The notes: generated by a model not told the origin, from the sequence alone. 30,333 bases of DNA from Methanobacteriota archaeon (GCA_005879065.1 VBLU01000085.1:1-30333); one strand, 5' to 3'; shown: positions 1 to 7,981, numbered from the stretch's first letter. Numbers and translations are program-made.

Positions 1-641
1 CGACCCAGTTCTTCCTCGCGATGAAGAACTTCCTCGTGCCCGCCCGTGTGGGGCCCGTCCCACTGAACTTCAGTTTCAAGGAACCGTGGGACGCCTACGT
101 AGTCATGTTCAAGGTCGCCTTCTTCCTCGCGGCCGTCACCGCGTCGCCCCTCATCGTGTATCAGGTGGGGCGGTTCGTCGGCCCCGCGTTGAAGCCCACA
201 GAACGGCGGCTCATCATCCGCGTCACCGTGCCCGTCTTGCTGCTCTTCCTCTCCGGTGTGGCGCTCTGTTTCGTCGTCATCCTGCCCTTCACGTTCAACC
301 TGCTCTTCTCGGTCCAGAACCTCCTCGGCGCGAACCTGCTCATCCTGTACGGGGACAGTTTCATCGACTTCGTCCTGCTCTTCACCCTGGCCTTCGGCAT
401 CGCGTTCCAACTTCCCGTCCTGATGTATGGCCTGACCGCTCTCGGGATCGTGCCCGCGAATTTCTGGAAGAAGTATTGGCGCTTCGCCACGATCGCGATC
501 GTGGTGTTCGGCGCGATCATCACGCCGGACGGCAGCGGAATCACGATGTTCCTCGTCGCCCTTCCGATGCTCGCCCTGTACGCCGGCGGCTACGTCGCGG
601 CGGTGGGCGTCGACAAGCGCCGGGCACGTGCGAAAGCCTGA
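1..641 (+). CDS. tatC: Sec-independent protein translocase TatC (5' end outside window)
   Basis: TatC is the polytopic receptor of the twin-arginine translocase, which exports folded proteins across the cytoplasmic membrane. The frame is open from base 3, upstream of the first in-window ATG at base 21, so the first helix and true start lie outside the window. The 212 residues seen hold the external loop with the family-typical 'FKEPWDAY' segment followed by about five membrane helices (starting near 'VVMFKVAFFLAAV', then 'VPVLLLFLSGVALCFVV', 'FVLLFTLAFGIAFQLPVL', then two close together around 'ATIAIVVFGAIITPD'). The tail is short and basic, 'KRRARAKA'. The loop 'ITPDGSG' between the last two helices is typical of TatC. 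tatA follows 39 bases later on the same strand. The Rieske protein further along the window carries a twin-arginine signal and is an obvious client. Confidence 0.93.
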   Translation, partial: TQFFLAMKNFLVPARVGPVPLNFSFKEPWDAYVVMFKVAFFLAAVTASPLIVYQVGRFVGPALKPTERRLIIRVTVPVLLLFLSGVALCFVVILPFTFNLLFSVQNLLGANLLILYGDSFIDFVLLFTLAFGIAFQLPVLMYGLTALGIVPANFWKKYWRFATIAIVVFGAIITPDGSGITMFLVALPMLALYAGGYVAAVGVDKRRARAKA

Positions 642-680
642 TAACCCGGTCGTCCTTAGCAGAAAATGGAGGCTGATGGA

Positions 681-1106
681 ATGTCCGCGTTCTCGCCTAT
701 CGATATCACGGCCCAAATCGAAGGCATCGAGTGGGTGGTCATCCTCATCATCATCGCGGTCCTCTTGCTCTTCGGCCCGTCGAAGCTTCCGGAACTCGCG
801 AGAGGCGTCGGCCGGGCGCTCGGTGAATTCCGCCGCGGCAAGATGCAGATCGAGCGAGAGATCAGCACGGAACTATCGGCACTGGACACCCGGGACCTGC
901 GGATGCGCGTCGAGAAGGCCGCGGGCGCTCTGGGCCTTTCCGCTTCGGGCCGGAGCGAAATGGAATTGAAACTCGACATCGCCCGCGCGGTCGATAAGGC
1001 CCGGGACGATCAGGTCGTTTCCGCGGCGGAAGCGATGGGCGTCTACAGCTCCGGCGCCGATGTGATCCGGCTCAAAGAACAGATCATCAAGGCCCTCAAC
1101 GTGTGA
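681..1106 (+). CDS. tatA: TatA/TatB-family twin-arginine translocase subunit with a duplicated C-terminal segment
   Basis: TatA-type proteins form the pore or docking element of the Tat system. The 141-residue product has an N-terminal helix (residues 17-31) followed by the family hinge and amphipathic helix 'FGPSKLPELARGVGRALGEF' (31-50). An in-frame ATG lies at 666, but GGAGG at 668-672 sits 8 bases ahead of the ATG at 681, so 681 is the likelier start. The tail of about 85 residues is longer than in a minimal TatA. It contains two gapless 28-residue repeats (77-104 and 112-139) sharing V..AA.A[LM]G[LV]..SG.....LK..I.[RK]A[VL]. I do not recognise this repeat; it looks helical and could be a small binding domain. 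The gene follows tatC, presumably in one transcript. Confidence 0.88.
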   Translation: MSAFSPIDITAQIEGIEWVVILIIIAVLLLFGPSKLPELARGVGRALGEFRRGKMQIEREISTELSALDTRDLRMRVEKAAGALGLSASGRSEMELKLDIARAVDKARDDQVVSAAEAMGVYSSGADVIRLKEQIIKALNV

Positions 1107-1140
1107 CGTTTTCTCCCGTGGATTGAGGGTCGCACGTTAC

Positions 1141-1182
1141 CTTTATCCCGAGCGAGAGTCTACCCGCGCCCGTCCCCCGGAG
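1141..1182 (+). promoter_or_regulatory. Putative promoter and Shine-Dalgarno for the FAD-oxidase gene pair
   Basis: In the 84-base gap after tatA, a TATA-like CTTTATC lies at 1141-1147. A start about 26 bases downstream would give a leader of roughly 20 bases, and GGAG at 1179-1182 is 8 bases before the ATG at 1191. The assignment rests on position and composition only. Confidence 0.4.
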
Positions 1183-1190
1183 ACGGCCGC

Positions 1191-2711
1191 ATGGCGAGCC
1201 TCGATTATGCATACCGCCGCCTCGTGAACACGCTGGGACCCGAGCGCGTCGCCCGCTCCGAATTCGAACGCATGGTGTACAGCCACGACTTCGCCTCCCT
1301 CCCGAAAATCGCGCTCCTGCAGTGGCGTCTGTATCCGGACTTCGTCGCCCTGCCGCAGACCACGGAGGAGGTCGCGGCCCTCGTCAAGCTCAGCGACGAG
1401 AGTCTGCTCCAGATCACACCGCGGGGAGGCGGGACCGGCTGGTGCGGAGGCTCCGTCCCGAATCGCGGCGGAGTCCTCGTCGACATGCGCAAGATGAACA
1501 ACGTCCTCGCGCTCGACCCCGATACCAGGACGGTCACGGTCGAAGCGGGCGCGACTTGGAAGGAGGTCGAGGACTTCGTTGAATCGAAGGGATTCGCCCT
1601 CCCGACGATCCCTCTCAATGCGGCGGGGAGCACCGTCGGCGGCTCGATCAATTCCGGGAGCACCGGGTTCGGAGGTCTCCGGGGCGGGAGTGTCCGCGAC
1701 GCGATCGCGAGCCTCGAGGTCATCCTTCCGAATGGCAGCTTGCTCAAGACCGCGTCCCAGGCCGATGCCGGCGGACAGCTCGCGAACCTCACGCCGCTCT
1801 TCTTCGGAGCGGAGGGGACCTTGGGAATCGTGACGAAGGCCATCCTCCGCGTCGTCCCGAAGCCGGAGATCTCGAAGCCTCTGACCTATGCCTTTCCCAA
1901 CCTCGCGGCGGCCGCCCGGTGCCTCAAAGGGATCGTCGACGCGGCCCTCACGCCCTATCACGCGGCCCTCATGGACCGCGACCACTTCGTGTTCGACCGG
2001 GCCCTCGAGGCGGACAGTCCGGACCCGACGGACCTCGCCCTCGTCGCGGTGCAAGGCTCCAAGGACGACGTCGCCGACCAGGAGAAGGCGATGGACGGCC
2101 TCGCGGCGAAGGAGCAGGGGACGAAGCTGCCCCCCGCCGTCGGGGACCGGCTGTGGCGGGATCGGTACAACAACTACAGCGCGCGCCGCCTGAGTCGCGG
2201 GCTGATGGTCTCCTACAACCTGGTCCCTCTCCGAAGGCTCCCCGAGGCCGTCGAAAAGGCGATGGAAATCCGCGACAAGCTGAAGCTGAACGGGTCCGTG
2301 CAAGCGCACATCGTCGACACGACGACCGCGGCCCTCGATCCGTACGTCCTGATGGACGACACGAAACCCTCCGGCGGCACCGCCCTGGGTTTCGTCAAGC
2401 GGATGGGCGATGCGGCCTTCAAGATGGAGGGTCACCCGATGGGGCTCGGCTTGTTCCTCGTGTTCAACTTGCGGAAGATGCACGGGAACGCCACGAGCGC
2501 CTACTCGGCGGTGAAGGGCGTCTTCGACCCGCGGAAGAAAATCAACGGCGGGAAGACGTTCGAAGTCTGGACGAAATATCCGTGGCCCGGACTCCGGGCG
2601 ATCCCGCCGCCCGGGATGGCGATTGGCCTGGAGGTAGCTGCGATCCTCCGTCGGGTGAAGCCGACTCGCGATCGGTTCGTGCGGGCGTACGAGCATACGA
2701 AGGAGGGTTGA
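1191..2711 (+). CDS. FAD-linked oxidase, GlcD / D-lactate dehydrogenase type
   Basis: This is a 506-residue flavoprotein of the vanillyl-alcohol-oxidase/PCMH family, whose members oxidise 2-hydroxy acids such as glycolate or D-lactate and pass electrons to quinone or Fe-S partners. The FAD-binding domain (about residues 45-225) shows the pyrophosphate loop 'PRGGGTGWCGGSVP' (77-90), 'TVEAGATWKEV' and 'FGAEGTLGIVTKAILRVVPKP'. The C-terminal FAD-oxidase_C-like domain ends with 'FDPRKKINGGKTFEVW', matching the usual closing 'DP..I.N.GK'. There is no N-terminal signal. The start at 1191 has GGAG upstream. The next gene, a divergent paralogue, begins one base after the stop, so the two are probably co-translated. 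The CCG Fe-S protein on the convergent operon is the sort of partner (GlcF-like) such enzymes use. The substrate cannot be read from sequence. Confidence 0.88.
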   Translation: MASLDYAYRRLVNTLGPERVARSEFERMVYSHDFASLPKIALLQWRLYPDFVALPQTTEEVAALVKLSDESLLQITPRGGGTGWCGGSVPNRGGVLVDMRKMNNVLALDPDTRTVTVEAGATWKEVEDFVESKGFALPTIPLNAAGSTVGGSINSGSTGFGGLRGGSVRDAIASLEVILPNGSLLKTASQADAGGQLANLTPLFFGAEGTLGIVTKAILRVVPKPEISKPLTYAFPNLAAAARCLKGIVDAALTPYHAALMDRDHFVFDRALEADSPDPTDLALVAVQGSKDDVADQEKAMDGLAAKEQGTKLPPAVGDRLWRDRYNNYSARRLSRGLMVSYNLVPLRRLPEAVEKAMEIRDKLKLNGSVQAHIVDTTTAALDPYVLMDDTKPSGGTALGFVKRMGDAAFKMEGHPMGLGLFLVFNLRKMHGNATSAYSAVKGVFDPRKKINGGKTFEVWTKYPWPGLRAIPPPGMAIGLEVAAILRRVKPTRDRFVRAYEHTKEG

Positions 2712-2712
2712 G

Positions 2713-4143
2713 ATGGGGCTCCTCCGCGACTGGCACTACGTCGAAAAGGCGGTCCAGATTCCCGCGCTCGCCGAGTTGATTCGCGAGGCGCTGATCCACG
2801 CCCTCTTCGTGCGGGACGACCGCGTCCTCCCGCGGGACTTGATCGCGGACTTGAACCGCGTGCCCCCCGTCACCGTGAAGGTGAAGGAAGACGCCGAGGT
2901 CCGGAAGCTCGTCCGCGTCTTGAACGGGCAAGAGAGCACCGTGAGCCTCGGACTCTCTGCGGAGGACTACCATTACTTCCGGACCCAGCTCGGGGTCGGT
3001 CGCACCCGCGAGTTCGGTGTGACGATGCGGCCCCGGACCCTGCTCACGTACGACTGGATCGTCCCCGAGCAACGAGGCGTGCAGCTGGACTTCACCGGAT
3101 ACGCGGGCATCGAGTTCGCGGTGGATGGACACCGCGCCATCGCACAAGTGGGAGCGCTCTGGAAACGGTTGTACGATGAGGCCTCGGAGCGAGGGCACCT
3201 CGTGCCCTTCGTACCGACCGTCCCTCTGGATTTCGCCGTCGGCGACGCGCTCTATGGAGACGCGCCCTTCGCCTCCTTCCGCGGAGGATTCGCGTCGTAC
3301 GTGAACGCCCTCCGTACAATCTCGGCGTACGGACAGAGGGCGAGGATCGGCTTCGAAGAGGTGGCGAACTACGGGACCGCGTACGATCTGCTCCACGCAG
3401 CGATCCCGCTCGCGGGGGAGTTCTTCATCCCGCTGTCCGCCGCCCTCCGGCTGGAAGCGAAGCCAGCGGCGCGCAAGACCCTGACATACGGATTTGATGA
3501 CCCCGCGAAGCTCTCCGCCGGCCTCGATCGATTGTGTCGATTTGGCCCCGGGGTGAACTGGGTGCACATCACGGATGCGGTTGCCGCTAAGATCCTGCGA
3601 CCGGCCACGCCTCCGGAGGCGTCCACGGTCCAAGTGTCCCTCGGCGCCACGACGACCGGCATCGCGGCGAAGGAGAAGGCACTCGACGTGGCGATGGTCG
3701 GCTTCAAGGCGAAGAGTTCCGAAACTCCGAATCCGTATGACGTGTCGGCGGACGCTTACCGCAAGACCGCGGACACCGTGGCACGCTCGCTCTTCGTCGG
3801 CGAGGTCCGTGTCCCCGCGAAGTCCTTCGGGGAGTTCCTCGGGAAGGTGCGCGCGTTCGGCGATCAGAGCGCCGCAAAGGCGGGCGCATACGCGAACCTC
3901 CAAGAGACGGGGAGCGTGTCCACCTACCCGTTCTTCTCCGCTCCGAAGGACCGGACCAAGGTGTACGACCTTTCGAAGGGGGTCCGCGCGATTGTGACGC
4001 GGACTCCAGGTGCCGCGTTCACGAGCCGCCTCGCCCACCTGTGGGACGAGGAACCAAACTTCCTTCGGAGGATGAGCCTGGTGCGGTCCCTCAAGCTGGA
4101 GATCGACGAGGCCCATGTCGTGCAGCCGCTGATCTCGCCGTGA
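2713..4143 (+). CDS. Divergent FAD-linked-oxidase-like protein (GlcE-like paralogue)
   Basis: The product has 476 residues, with SD GGAGG at 2702-2706 and a start one base after the preceding stop. The middle resembles the PCMH-type FAD domain: 'GVQLDFTGYAGIEFAVDG' aligns with the usual 'GvvlDm..mn.v..vD', followed by 'AIAQVGALWKRLYDEASERG' and 'YDLLHAAIPLAGEFFIPLSAALRLEAKP'. The GGGTG loop that holds FAD in its upstream neighbour is missing. It may therefore bind flavin weakly or act as a non-catalytic partner, as GlcE does beside GlcD. The N-terminal 100 residues and C-terminal half are not recognised. The family call rests on remote resemblance plus tandem position. It ends four bases before a convergent gene, leaving no room for a separate terminator. 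Confidence 0.65.
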   Translation: MGLLRDWHYVEKAVQIPALAELIREALIHALFVRDDRVLPRDLIADLNRVPPVTVKVKEDAEVRKLVRVLNGQESTVSLGLSAEDYHYFRTQLGVGRTREFGVTMRPRTLLTYDWIVPEQRGVQLDFTGYAGIEFAVDGHRAIAQVGALWKRLYDEASERGHLVPFVPTVPLDFAVGDALYGDAPFASFRGGFASYVNALRTISAYGQRARIGFEEVANYGTAYDLLHAAIPLAGEFFIPLSAALRLEAKPAARKTLTYGFDDPAKLSAGLDRLCRFGPGVNWVHITDAVAAKILRPATPPEASTVQVSLGATTTGIAAKEKALDVAMVGFKAKSSETPNPYDVSADAYRKTADTVARSLFVGEVRVPAKSFGEFLGKVRAFGDQSAAKAGAYANLQETGSVSTYPFFSAPKDRTKVYDLSKGVRAIVTRTPGAAFTSRLAHLWDEEPNFLRRMSLVRSLKLEIDEAHVVQPLISP

Positions 4144-4147
4144 CGAT

Positions 4148-4474
4148 TCACATCTGCGGTGCGCCGCAACTCGTGCAGATTGCCGCATCCTTCTGCAACG
4201 GTGCGCGGCAGGCGATGCACACGCCAGTCCGGATCCGAATCGGCAGCATCGCCACGATGACCCCGAGAGGCACGAAGAGGACGGAGTACAGATACTGTGC
4301 CGTGACGAGTCCTTCGAAGCCGATTGCCAACAAGAAGACGCCGGCGATCTTCATGATGACGATTCCCCGCTGGACCCGCGGGAGGTTTCGGATCGTCTGA
4401 ATCTCCTGCTTCGCTGTCAGCCGCGGGGCCTTGCGGGCCTTCACGGTGCTCGTTGGCGTTCCAGCGTCGACCAT
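4148..4474 (-). CDS. Small membrane protein with C-terminal zinc ribbon
   Basis: This is a 108-residue protein with two predicted helices (roughly residues 38-58 and 61-80) and a C-terminal ribbon 'CIACRAPLQKDAAICTSCGA', i.e. CxxC-x8-CxxC, expected to bind Zn or Fe. The N-terminal 35 residues are basic and polar. The ATG at 4474 lies one base after the ferredoxin stop and is preceded by GGAGGAGG, so it is probably the last gene of the respiratory operon. I cannot assign a function. It could be an assembly or accessory subunit of the cytochrome b/Hdr-like complex. By the positive-inside rule both termini are probably cytoplasmic. Confidence 0.75.
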   Translation of the reverse strand: MVDAGTPTSTVKARKAPRLTAKQEIQTIRNLPRVQRGIVIMKIAGVFLLAIGFEGLVTAQYLYSVLFVPLGVIVAMLPIRIRTGVCIACRAPLQKDAAICTSCGAPQM

Positions 4475-4475
4475 G

Positions 4476-4930
4476 TCAGGCCTCCTCCGGTTCGGGCGCC
4501 GTCGCGGGCGGCGTCGGGACGGGCTTGGGCCCGGCAGCGACCGCAGGAGCGGGCCGGGCGGGGGGCATCGGAGGCGCCGTCGTGGAAAGCACGCGGCCGT
4601 CCTTCACCTCGAAACCGTGCTTCGTCACCATCGTGATCGCGTCCACGGGACAGACGATCGCGCACTTCTCGCAGCCGACACAGTTGTCGTCGAGCAGTTG
4701 TCGAAGCAGTGCGTGCAGCCCATGCAGATTTCTTCGTCCACGATCGCCAGGGTCCCGCGGCCGCGGATGTACTCCTGCGTCCGGACCTTGAAGCCCTGCT
4801 TGTAACGGTCCTTCGCGAGCTGGATGTTCATCTGCCGGACGCTCCGGTAGTACGTAACCAGCGGGTCCGCGGGCGTCGTCGGGGCCGCGGGAATCGGTGG
4901 CGGCTTCGCGGCGGTCGCGATCCCGATCAC
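4476..4930 (-). CDS. Ferredoxin-type 2[4Fe-4S] protein, frame broken in this sequence
   Basis: Translation starts at GTG 4930, overlapping the upstream stop as GTGA. Frame 1 gives a Pro/Ala-rich N-terminus, a basic region, then 'ICMGCTHCFDNC', a CxxCxxCxxxC cluster ending at the codon 4696-4694. Directly after it the frame slips. From 4691 a different frame reads 'DDNCVGCEKCAIVCPVDAIT', a second complete cluster, followed by about 60 residues ending in a Pro/Ala-rich tail and a stop at 4476. The Pro that normally follows the fourth Cys is missing, and only about four residues separate the clusters where ferredoxins usually have about 15-25. The simplest reading is a deletion of 3n+1 bases between 4694 and 4691, from assembly or mutation. 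In its operon it would carry electrons between the CCG protein and the cytochrome/HdrC-like subunit. Confidence 0.8.
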
Positions 4931-5886
4931 CCCCGGCGGCCGGGCATCGGTGGTTCCTTCCGCTTTGCGTCGATGTTGCTCCCCGTCGGATATTCGCCCG
5001 GGAGGCGTTCCGCGAGGAACTGGGTGATGTCCATCACCTTGTACGGGTACCGTTCCTCGCCCGGCTTCCACTTGTTTTCGTGGTGCAGGCACCCGAAATG
5101 CGTGAGGCACTTCGGGCATGCGGTGAGCAGGTAATCGGCGTCCACGTCGACGGCTTCGTCCATGCGCTGCCGCGTCAGGCCCTTTGTCTTGTCGTTGCAA
5201 TACATCATCTGCGCGACGCCGCAGCACTGCGCGTCTGCGCGGAACGTCTTGAGCTCGACGAGCTCGGCGTTGTCGACCCGCTTGATCAGTTCCCGCGGCT
5301 CCTCGAAGACGGGTTCGATCGGCATCTGCCGACCAGACCGGCACGGATCCTGGAACGCGACCCGGATTTTCTTCGCGGTCTCCGCCTGCGGCGGGATCCG
5401 GAGGCCGCGCTCGTACAGGAATTGGGTGATGTGCACGACGCGGACTCCGTCCAGCTTGTAGTCGAGTTTGAACGTGCGGTAGCCCTCGGCGCACGACGTG
5501 ATGAACGTCTTCACGCCGAGCATCTTGATGATCTTCGTGTTGTAGTCCCGCATCCGCTCGAAGACGTCGACCTTGCCCTGCCACAACTGGTCGTGCCCGC
5601 AGCACTTCATGAACGACCGGTCGAGGATCATCGGCTGGACCCCGACGGCCCGGAGCAGCTTGACCGACGAGTCGAAGATGATCCCGTGGTTCGTGTCTCC
5701 GTAGTTCATGTGAGAAAACTGCATCTCGACGTCGTAGTAGTCGACGCAGCCCGGATAGTACGCGAACTCGGACTTGTGCTCCACCTTGATCTCGGGGACC
5801 GTGAGGTCGTCCGCCTCGCTGTCGAGCACCCGGAACATGACGGGATGGGGGATCGTGCGGCCCGGGCCGTACTCCGTGTCCATCAT
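4927..5886 (-). CDS. HdrB/HdrD/GlcF-like CCG-domain iron-sulfur protein
   Basis: The product has 319 residues from the ATG at 5886 (a second ATG at 5883), overlapping the stop of the upstream fusion gene and preceded by AGAAGGA. Two cysteine-rich CCG domains are visible. The first has C47, C95-C96-G97 and C132 but Gly135 where the last Cys of CxxC is expected. The second is complete: C182, C221-C222-G223, and C257-P-K-C260. The complete pattern is the one that binds a non-cubane [4Fe-4S] in HdrB. Related domains occur in GlpC, GlcF, lactate-oxidation LutA/LldE and SdhE-type proteins. No membrane helix is present, so it is probably cytoplasmic and docks on the [4Fe-4S] domain of the preceding gene. 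It could serve a disulfide/thiol or a flavin partner. Confidence 0.88.
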   Translation of the reverse strand: MMDTEYGPGRTIPHPVMFRVLDSEADDLTVPEIKVEHKSEFAYYPGCVDYYDVEMQFSHMNYGDTNHGIIFDSSVKLLRAVGVQPMILDRSFMKCCGHDQLWQGKVDVFERMRDYNTKIIKMLGVKTFITSCAEGYRTFKLDYKLDGVRVVHITQFLYERGLRIPPQAETAKKIRVAFQDPCRSGRQMPIEPVFEEPRELIKRVDNAELVELKTFRADAQCCGVAQMMYCNDKTKGLTRQRMDEAVDVDADYLLTACPKCLTHFGCLHHENKWKPGEERYPYKVMDITQFLAERLPGEYPTGSNIDAKRKEPPMPGRRG

Positions 5887-7193
5887 TCCTTCTGGCCTCC
5901 GTCGGCCGCCATCTTGGCGTGGACCTTCGCCCGCTCCTCGAGGATATAGTCGCTGTACTGGATGTCCAACGGACACACCGCGCTGCAGGCGTCGCAGGCG
6001 AGGCAGGTCCAGAGGGGGACGCCGTCGTGCTGCTTCTTGAACGTGTTGTAGACGAGGTTCAGGCCGCCGAGGGCGTCGTCCTCGACCTTCGTGACCGGGC
6101 AAACCGTGTGGCACTTCCCGCACTGGTAGCACTCGTTGAGCAGGTATTCATACGAGCTGTAGGGCCGGCGGGTGCCCATCCACGCGGTCAGGATACCGAA
6201 GATCGGGAGGAAGACGAGCGTGTTCATGTTCGGCCACAGGACGGACAGGACCCAGCCGAGGGCGGCCGGTTTCGTGACCACCGGGAGGGCGAAGTAGAAG
6301 GCGAGGAAACCGATGAGTCCGAGGGCGCCCGCCCACGTCGAGACCTTCCGGGCGGTGGACTCAGGCCAACGCATGAGGGCAAAGGTCGTCACGACCATCG
6401 GAGCGAACACGATGAACAGTGCGATCCCGATCGGGACGATCCAGGGCTTTGCCTCCGCACCGAGGCCGCCGGGCGTGAGGAAGATCCAGGCGATCTGCGC
6501 GCCGACCACCAAGGTCAGGCCCGCAACATAGGGGAGGAGCCAGATCCGCATCGGCTGGTAGGCGAGGCGGCGCAAAGCGATGTAGGTCGTCAGACCCACG
6601 AGGACGGGTGGGATGATGAAGAACCACTTCATCGTGCCGTCCGGGATCAACGCGGCTCCGTTCGGCGTCACCCACCGCTGGGCGACGACCTCGCGGATCG
6701 AGTACAGCGAAGACGTGAAGATCGACGCGATCCCGGCGACGCCCACCGCGGATCGAATCGGCGCCTTCGCGGGCCGGGTTTCCCGGCCGCGGTCCAGGAA
6801 CGGGAGGACGAGGAGAGCGATGATCGGAATGCCGCTCAGGAGGTCCCCCCAGAACGCCGCGTTGAAGACCGCCTTCAGCGGGGTGCCTCCGCCCAGCGTG
6901 AACTGGGGGAAGATGTCCGCAACTTTGAGGAGGCCCCACGAGAACAGGAGGTACCAGTCGGGGACGATCAGTTCCGACAACTGAGGACTCCGAGCGGGTC
7001 CGAGGAACGGCGTCACGAAGGCGGACAGGAAGAACATGATAGCGGTGAGCAGGAAGATCGTGACGAGGTCCCGCGTCGCCTCTTGCGGGAACAGCGGGAT
7101 GCCGGGCTGGTGGTCCGCCCGTTGCGGCCCGTACTGCCGCGGGAATCCCGGCCGGCCTTCGAGGATTTTCTCCTTGACTCGCTCGATTTCCAT
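5883..7193 (-). CDS. Cytochrome b C-terminal (subunit IV-like) domain fused to an HdrC/GlpC-like 2[4Fe-4S] domain
   Basis: This 436-residue protein combines two modules. Residues about 39-340 hold eight predicted helices. The first (42-62) is followed by 'VPDWYLLFSWGLLK' (77-90), matching the PEWY quinol-oxidation-site region of cytochrome b/subunit IV. Normal subunit IV has three helices, so five are extra. Loops 'RGRETRPAK', 'RRLAYQPMR' and 'RWPESTARK' are basic and would face the cytoplasm, placing the C-terminus inside. There a ferredoxin domain has C355-x2-C358-x2-C361-x3-C365-P and C397-x2-C400-x2-C403-x3-C407-P, the HdrC/GlpC arrangement. The start at ATG 7193 has GAGGTGG just ahead and follows the cytochrome b stop closely. 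The downstream CCG gene overlaps it. A cytochrome b C-terminal half carrying its own HdrC-like electron entry point is unusual. Confidence 0.85.
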   Translation of the reverse strand: MEIERVKEKILEGRPGFPRQYGPQRADHQPGIPLFPQEATRDLVTIFLLTAIMFFLSAFVTPFLGPARSPQLSELIVPDWYLLFSWGLLKVADIFPQFTLGGGTPLKAVFNAAFWGDLLSGIPIIALLVLPFLDRGRETRPAKAPIRSAVGVAGIASIFTSSLYSIREVVAQRWVTPNGAALIPDGTMKWFFIIPPVLVGLTTYIALRRLAYQPMRIWLLPYVAGLTLVVGAQIAWIFLTPGGLGAEAKPWIVPIGIALFIVFAPMVVTTFALMRWPESTARKVSTWAGALGLIGFLAFYFALPVVTKPAALGWVLSVLWPNMNTLVFLPIFGILTAWMGTRRPYSSYEYLLNECYQCGKCHTVCPVTKVEDDALGGLNLVYNTFKKQHDGVPLWTCLACDACSAVCPLDIQYSDYILEERAKVHAKMAADGGQKE

Positions 7194-7201
7194 GGTCCAC
7201 C

Positions 7202-7972
7202 TCAGTGGGGCTCCGCGACCCCTTGCAACCACACGAGGCCCATGTGCAGGACCATGAGCCCGATCACGACCAGGGGTAGGATGAAGACGTGCAACCAATA
7301 GAACCGCAGGATGTACACGCCGGACAGGGTGTTGATGTCCCCGAACAAGAGGCGTGCGAGCTGGTCCCCGATCACGGGTGAGGCCCGGCTCATGTTGATC
7401 CCGATGTTCGCGGCGCCTTCGCTCAGGTTGTTCGCGGGCAGCAGGTATCCGGAATAGCCGAAGGCCAAAGTGAGCAGGAGCAGGACGACGCCCAGGAGCC
7501 AGTTCAGCTCCCGCGGCTTCTTGTAGGCGCCCGTGAAATAGACGCGGCACATGTGGAGGAAGACGGCCGCGATCATGATGTGGGCGGCCCAGTGGTGCAT
7601 CCCGCGGATGATGAAGCCGAACGGGATGTCGTTCATGATGATGAGCATGGAACGCCAGGCGGGGTTCGTCAGGTCACCCGACGCGCTGATCTCGAGACGG
7701 CCGTCGGGGACGTAGAAGAAGCCGAGCAAGATGCCCGTGATCGTGAGGACGATGAACGCGACGAACGAGATGCCGCCGAGGCAGTAGAGCGGATACCAGT
7801 ACCAGATCGTCTTGAGTTCGTATTTCTCGGCATGGCTCCGCGGCAGCTGTCGCTGGTCCGTCTCGACGACGACCCGCGTGAGGTCCGCATAGGGCACCGT
7901 CGGGAAGCGGGACTTGATCCAGCCGAAGATCGTGCGCCCCGTATCCTTCCGGATGTCCCCCGTGGTCGACGT
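7202..7972 (-). CDS. Cytochrome b6-type N-terminal subunit (four helices, two b hemes, probable heme c(i))
   Basis: Numbering from the GTG at 7897, the product shows bis-His heme ligands H101/H115 in 'RGMHHWAAHIMIAAVFLH' and H203/H218 in 'LHVFILPLVVIGLMVLH'. The 15-residue step in the last helix is the b6 spacing. 'CRVYFTGAYKKPRELNW' and 'FGYSGYLLP' also match b6. 'LYCLGGISF' keeps the Cys (C39) that binds heme c(i) covalently in cytochrome b6. Coding clearly extends upstream of GTG 7897: the frame back to the Rieske stop reads 'GRTIFGWIKSRFPTVPYADL', an amphipathic start typical of the family, yet has no ATG, GTG or TTG. A strong SD, GAGGTGA (7983-7977), sits four bases before an in-frame ACG at 7972, used here as the putative start. 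GTG 7897 is the first standard alternative. Confidence 0.85.
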   Translation of the reverse strand, partial: TSTTGDIRKDTGRTIFGWIKSRFPTVPYADLTRVVVETDQRQLPRSHAEKYELKTIWYWYPLYCLGGISFVAFIVLTITGILLGFFYVPDGRLEISASGDLTNPAWRSMLIIMNDIPFGFIIRGMHHWAAHIMIAAVFLHMCRVYFTGAYKKPRELNWLLGVVLLLLTLAFGYSGYLLPANNLSEGAANIGINMSRASPVIGDQLARLLFGDINTLSGVYILRFYWLHVFILPLVVIGLMVLHMGLVWLQGVAEPH

Positions 7973-7981
7973 GGCTTCACC

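Noticed and set aside
1143..2696. Long open frame antisense to the FAD-linked oxidase
   Set aside because: Same cause; the sense strand has an SD, start and conserved flavin-binding loop.
5919..7301. Long open frame antisense to the cytochrome/HdrC-like fusion
   Set aside because: A mirror of the coding strand in high-GC DNA; the peptide is Arg/Asp/Glu-biased low-complexity sequence, and the opposite strand has unmistakable motifs.
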